A DNA stretch of 24,494 bases. Source: an uncultured Christensenellaceae bacterium (GTDB taxonomy: Bacteria; Bacillota; Clostridia; Christensenellales; Pumilibacteraceae). The position numbers were made by a program, and so were the translations under genes. This document shows, piece by piece, positions 21,489 through 24,494 of this stretch (position 1 is its first letter; the number at the start of each line of letters is the position of its first letter). The notes beneath the pieces were generated by a model. That model worked only from the letters and a program-made list of their open reading frames with translations, searched no databases and had not been told where the DNA came from. The stretch spans positions 1 through 24,494 of the forward strand of contig CAJUPB010000016.1 of assembly GCA_910588155.1 (NCBI GenBank). Direction: 5' to 3'.

Positions 21489-21983
21489 TTGAGCGGTAAA
21501 GTATCGGTAATTATGGGTTCCAAAAGCGACTTCGACGTCGTCAAACCCTGCTTGAAAGTATTGTCCGATTTCGGCGTGGAATACGAAATTCACGTCTATT
21601 CGGCGCACAGAACGCCGTCGGAGGCTTGCGAGGCTGCGGCAAATGCGGCACGGCTCGGCTTCGAGGCGATAATAGGCGTTGCCGGAAAAGCCGCGGCTCT
21701 TGCCGGCGTGCTTGCGGCTCATACGTCGCTTCCCGTCATAGGCTTGCCCGTTGCGACTTCGATGATGGGCGGCCTGGACAGCCTGCTTTCCACCGTGCAA
21801 ATGCCGTCGGGCGTGCCTGTTGCGACCGTCGCGGTAAACGGCGGAGAAAACGCGGGACTGCTTGCCGTCCGCATTCTGTCCGTGAAATATCCCGACCTCA
21901 AAACAAAGTTGGACGAGCACAGACGGGCAATGCACGACAAGACTCTCGAAAGCGATAAAGCCCTTGCGGCGGAACTGCGTTAA
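21489..21983 (+). CDS. purE: N5-carboxyaminoimidazole ribonucleotide mutase
   Basis: A 164-residue class I PurE, which converts N5-CAIR to CAIR in purine synthesis. Motifs are MGSKSD (9-14), the catalytic SAHRTP (38-43) and the long conserved GLPVATSMMGGLDSLLSTVQ stretch ending in VAVNGGENAGLLAVRIL. The start is TTG, 8 nt after GGAGGT at 21475-21480; no in-frame ATG is better placed. Length is typical. It starts a purine cluster with purC and purM. Whether purC is read through depends on the terminator-like hairpin that begins in its stop codon. Confidence 0.96.
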   Translation: MSGKVSVIMGSKSDFDVVKPCLKVLSDFGVEYEIHVYSAHRTPSEACEAAANAARLGFEAIIGVAGKAAALAGVLAAHTSLPVIGLPVATSMMGGLDSLLSTVQMPSGVPVATVAVNGGENAGLLAVRILSVKYPDLKTKLDEHRRAMHDKTLESDKALAAELR

Positions 21984-22006
21984 AGCGGCAATTTTTTCCG
22001 CTTTTT
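21982..22006 (+). terminator. terminator-like hairpin at the end of purE
   Basis: AAAGCGG (21982-21988) pairs with CCGCTTT (21998-22004), with T5 at 22002-22006. It overlaps the TAA stop. A second imperfect hairpin lies directly before the purC ribosome binding site (about 22097-22120). No separate purC promoter was recognised, so partial read-through is likely. Confidence 0.55.
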
Positions 22007-22135
22007 CTTGTTGCCTTTCGGCTGTCGCGTCAAAAAGAATCGGTGCATTTTCAGCGCTCTTGCGATTTTTTCGCCGGGCGTCAATAAAGATTTTTGCCCC
22101 GTTTTTCGTAAAAAGCGGGAAAGGAGTATACATAA

Positions 22136-22852
22136 ATGAAGTTTACCAAAAGAGAGCAGCTTTACGAGGGTAAGGCGAAAAAGGTCTGGTCGACCGATAT
22201 CGACGAAGTCGTGCTTGTGGATTACAAGGACGACGCGACGGCGTTCAACGGATTGAAAAAAGGCACGATAACGGGCAAGGGCGTCGTGAATAACAGAATG
22301 AGCAATCATATGTTCAAGTTGCTGGAAAAGGAAGGCGTGCCCACTCACTACGTGGAACAGATTTCCGACAGGGAAACGCTCGTGAAAAAGGTGCAAATCG
22401 TTCCGCTCGAAGTCATAATAAGAAACATCGCGGCAGGCTCGATGTCCAAACGCCTCGGCATACCCGAGGGCAAAGAGCTTCTGACGCCCGTGCTGGAATT
22501 TTCCTATAAAAACGACGATTTGGGCGACCCGATGATAAACGACTATCACGCTCTCGCAATGGGACTCTGCACGAAAGAGGAATTGAAGCGGATAACCGAA
22601 TTGGCGTTCAAGGTCAACGCGTTTATGGTCGATTACTTCAAAAAACTCAATATCGACCTTGTGGACTTCAAAATCGAGTTCGGCAGACTCAAAGACGGCA
22701 CCGTCATTCTCGCCGACGAGATAAGCCCCGACACCTGCCGTTTCTGGGACAGCACGACCAAGGAAAAGTTGGATAAGGACCGCTTCCGCCGCGATATGGG
22801 AGGGGTGGAAGAGGCTTATGCCGAAATGATGCGCCGCTTAAAGCTTTTATAA
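22136..22852 (+). CDS. purC: phosphoribosylaminoimidazole-succinocarboxamide synthase (SAICAR synthetase)
   Basis: A 238-residue enzyme that joins aspartate to CAIR using ATP. Family motifs include LYEGKAKKVW near the N-terminus, DATAFNG, the central PLEVIIRNIAAGS and LADEISPDTCRFWD. Length is normal. AGGAG at 22122-22126 lies 9 nt before the ATG. It follows purE, the step before it in the pathway. The last codons (Leu-Lys-Leu-Leu-stop) form the left outer arm of repeat copy H, so the stop codon lies in the hairpin base. Confidence 0.97.
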   Translation: MKFTKREQLYEGKAKKVWSTDIDEVVLVDYKDDATAFNGLKKGTITGKGVVNNRMSNHMFKLLEKEGVPTHYVEQISDRETLVKKVQIVPLEVIIRNIAAGSMSKRLGIPEGKELLTPVLEFSYKNDDLGDPMINDYHALAMGLCTKEELKRITELAFKVNAFMVDYFKKLNIDLVDFKIEFGRLKDGTVILADEISPDTCRFWDSTTKEKLDKDRFRRDMGGVEEAYAEMMRRLKLL

Positions 22853-22964
22853 GCTTCGCATTGCGGCGTCAGCCGTCGCGATTTCTCGGGTCATTTACGG
22901 GAAGTAAACTCCCCTTCGAAATCGCTCGGACTTCCTTGCACTGCTCGCTTCTGAAAGCTTTAAG
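22837..22964 (+). repeat. interspersed hairpin repeat, copy H, arms matched to the purC end
   Basis: The outer arms CTTAAAGCTTTTATAAGC and GCTTCTGAAAGCTTTAAG (18 nt, two mismatches) differ from the TGACGGG arms of other copies, and the left one is purC coding sequence. Middle arms GCGATTTC (22878-22885) and GAAATCGC (22918-22925) are perfect. The inner hairpin TTTAC (22894-22898) with GTAAA (22904-22908) replaces CGTAC/GTACG. Confidence 0.88.
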
Positions 22965-22990
22965 GGCTTGGGCGGCATATAAAGAGCTTG

Positions 22991-23116
22991 TGAGGTTTAA
23001 AAGACTTCGCATTGCGGCGTCAGGCATACGTTTTTGCTTCGGTTGCGTACGGGGGTGTACGCGCCCTGTGCAAAATCCGCGCCTTCCTTGCACTGCTCGC
23101 TTCTGAAAGCTTTAAG
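22991..23116 (+). repeat. interspersed hairpin repeat, copy I
   Basis: The core matches copies A and E (TTTTTGC with GCAAAA, GCGTAC-gggggt-GTACGC). The right arm is identical to that of copy H, but the left end (GAGGTTTAAAAGAC) does not pair well with it, so this copy appears to be a hybrid. Confidence 0.8.
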
Positions 23117-23173
23117 GGCTTGGGCGGCATATAAAAGAGCTTGTGAGGTTTAAAAGACTTCGCATTGCGGCGT
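23083..23173 (+). repeat. second copy of a 90-bp direct repeat, ending in a third left-end stub
   Basis: 23083-23173 repeats 22931-23020 almost exactly (one inserted A) at a distance of 152-153 bp. It runs through the right end of copy I, a short linker and a third left end that stops after GCGGCGT. The 388-base gap between purC and purM is filled by copies H and I and this stub; no gene is present. Confidence 0.85.
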
Positions 23174-23240
23174 TTGATTTTTTTTGTACACCAACGCAAT
23201 ACATAAATACCCCCGCTTTTCAAAAAAAGGAGAAAAACAA

Positions 23241-24263
23241 ATGGCAATCGATTACAAACAGGCAGGCGTAGACGTAACGCGCGGTTACAAGGCTGTCGAG
23301 CTTATGAAAAAGCATACGAAGTCGACGTTCGACGAGAACGTTCTCGGCGACCTCGGCTCGTTCGGCGGTTTCTATTCCATAGAAAACAGCGGCTTGAAAA
23401 ATCCCGTTCTCGTGTCGGGAACGGACGGAGTCGGCACCAAACTCAAATATGCGTTTATCGCCGACAAGCACGACACGGTCGGAATCGACTGCGTGGCGAT
23501 GTGCGCCAACGACGTCGTGTGTCAGGGCGCAAAACCTCTGTTCTTCCTCGACTATCTCGCGGTCGGCAGACTCTATCCCGAAACCGCGGAAAAAATAGTT
23601 TCCGGCGTGTGCGAGGGGTGCCGTCAGGCAGGCTGCGCATTGATAGGCGGCGAAACCGCGGAAATGCCGGGCTTCTATCCCGACGGCGAATACGACCTTG
23701 CGGGCTTCTGCGTCGGCATCGTGGACAGGGAAAAGATTATAAACGGAAAGAACATAAAGGCGGGCGACGCGCTGATTGGCATTGCGTCAAGCGGCGTGCA
23801 TTCCAACGGTTACAGCCTTGTGAGAAAGCTGTTCGGAGAGAATAAAGCGCAATTGGAAAAGTACGACGACAGACTCAAAAAGACATACATAGACGCGCTG
23901 TTGACCCCCACGAAGATATATGTCAAAACCGCATTGACGATTGCAAGCGAGTTCGAAATCAAGGGCATAGCTCACATCACGGGCGGCGGATTCGTGGAGA
24001 ACATACCCCGTATTTTCCCGAAGGGAATCGGCTGCGAAATCGATACGGAGTCCTATCCGCACTCGCCGTTGTTCGATATGCTCAAAGAGCGCAGCGGTCT
24101 CAAAAAGGAGCAGATGTACAATACGTTCAATATGGGTATCGGTATGGTGTTCTGCACGGCGCAGGAAAACGCAGCTGCCGTCGTCAATCGACTCAACGAG
24201 CTGGGAGAGTCGGCGTATGTGATAGGAAAGACTACCGATGTTCCCGGCGTAAAACTCTCTTAA
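23241..24263 (+). CDS. purM: phosphoribosylformylglycinamidine cyclo-ligase (AIR synthetase)
   Basis: A 340-residue enzyme that closes the imidazole ring to form AIR. Motifs are SGTDGVGTKLK (ATP-binding), CANDVVCQGAKPLFFLDYLA, GGETAEMPGFY, GIASSGVHSNGYSLVRK and the C-terminal HITGGGFVENIPRIFP. The ATG at 23241 is chosen over an upstream in-frame TTG at 23184 because AGGAG at 23228-23232 is 8 nt away and the family begins near this Met. No strong promoter was seen in front, so it is probably transcribed from upstream through the repeats. Its TAA stop lies in the left arm of repeat copy J. purF, often found between purC and purM in Clostridia, is absent. Confidence 0.97.
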   Translation: MAIDYKQAGVDVTRGYKAVELMKKHTKSTFDENVLGDLGSFGGFYSIENSGLKNPVLVSGTDGVGTKLKYAFIADKHDTVGIDCVAMCANDVVCQGAKPLFFLDYLAVGRLYPETAEKIVSGVCEGCRQAGCALIGGETAEMPGFYPDGEYDLAGFCVGIVDREKIINGKNIKAGDALIGIASSGVHSNGYSLVRKLFGENKAQLEKYDDRLKKTYIDALLTPTKIYVKTALTIASEFEIKGIAHITGGGFVENIPRIFPKGIGCEIDTESYPHSPLFDMLKERSGLKKEQMYNTFNMGIGMVFCTAQENAAAVVNRLNELGESAYVIGKTTDVPGVKLS

Positions 24264-24395
24264 AAGCCGAATACGCGTCGCAATAGTTCGTCATTCTCGC
24301 GCCGTCTCGGGTCACGTACGAAAGAGTACGCTCCCCGTCGCCGTCGCATCGAATTTCTGCTCTTGCTCGCGTCTGCGACTTTTAAGCCGAGAGAG
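24255..24395 (+). repeat. interspersed hairpin repeat, copy J, at the purM stop
   Basis: The outer arms share CTCTC/GAGAG and TTAAAAG/CTTTTAA, and the left arm contains the last purM codons. The inner hairpin is CGTAC-gaaaga-GTACG. The middle arm is not clearly paired in this variant. It is a more divergent subtype (GTCTCGGGTCACGTACG core). Confidence 0.75.
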
Positions 24396-24404
24396 CAATA
24401 TAAA

Positions 24405-24494
24405 GCCGAAAGGGCAAGCCGAATACGCGTCGCACCAGGTCGTCATTCTCGCGCCGTCTCGGGTCACGTACGAAAGAGTACGCTCCCCGTCGCC
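24405..24494 (+). repeat. interspersed hairpin repeat, copy K, cut by the window end
   Basis: 24418-24494 repeats 24266-24342 with a period of 152 bp and only a few differences near ATAGT versus CCAGG. The window ends inside this repeat, so the right arm cannot be seen. Confidence 0.8.

Noticed and set aside
23184..23240. Extended N-terminus of purM from TTG
   Set aside because: The added 19 residues are not family-like, and a well-placed AGGAG precedes the ATG at 23241.

Overview
The window looks like part of a genome from an uncultured member of the Clostridia (Bacillota). The evidence is a spoIIID gene, a glmU-prs pair, Bacillus-type canonical promoters (TTGACA, 17 bp, TATAAT), strong AGGAGG ribosome binding sites, a purE-purC-purM cluster, and a DUF1385-PrmC-RF1 arrangement. 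I cannot place it to order or genus. It starts inside a coding frame and ends inside a repeat, so it may be a whole assembly contig.

Layout. 1-3.0 kb is visibly AT-richer than the rest and holds a small two-helix membrane protein and a fused ABC ATPase/FtsX-type permease. 3.1-5.3 kb is a GlmU-like acetyltransferase followed by PRPP synthetase. SpoIIID lies on the minus strand at 5.5-5.7 kb, flanked by repeats. 6.3-9.2 kb is a tRNA/rRNA modification operon (tilS, a TrmN6-type methyltransferase, rsmI). 9.3-11.2 kb is a TetR regulator overlapping dnaA, followed by rpmE. After a repeat-filled gap, 12.3-15.1 kb carries a DUF1385-PrmC fusion and prfA, that is, release factor 1 and the enzyme that methylates it. 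A large domain-permuted family 3 glycosidase without its N-terminus follows at 15.2-17.9 kb. Then come a 32-residue P-loop mini-ORF and a PfkB sugar kinase, a minus-strand PP2C phosphatase plus Ser/Thr kinase pair, and finally purE, purC and purM.

The most unusual content is intergenic. About ten copies of a roughly 122-bp element, all in the same orientation, fill the gaps after prs, before tilS, after rpmE, after purC and after purM. A 22-bp stub of it sits at the prfA-glycosidase junction. Each copy folds into a long hairpin with an outer arm, a middle arm and an inner hairpin. The arms differ in sequence between copies but stay complementary within most copies. In several copies the left arm includes the stop codon of the preceding gene. 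This looks like a family kept by structure rather than by sequence, either a 3'-end RNA element or a hairpin-based mobile repeat. I do not recognise it as a named family.

A second theme is leaderless initiation. Three genes (the glmU-like gene, tilS and the P-loop mini-ORF) have near-perfect promoters whose -10 box lies only 7-9 nt before the ATG, with no Shine-Dalgarno site.
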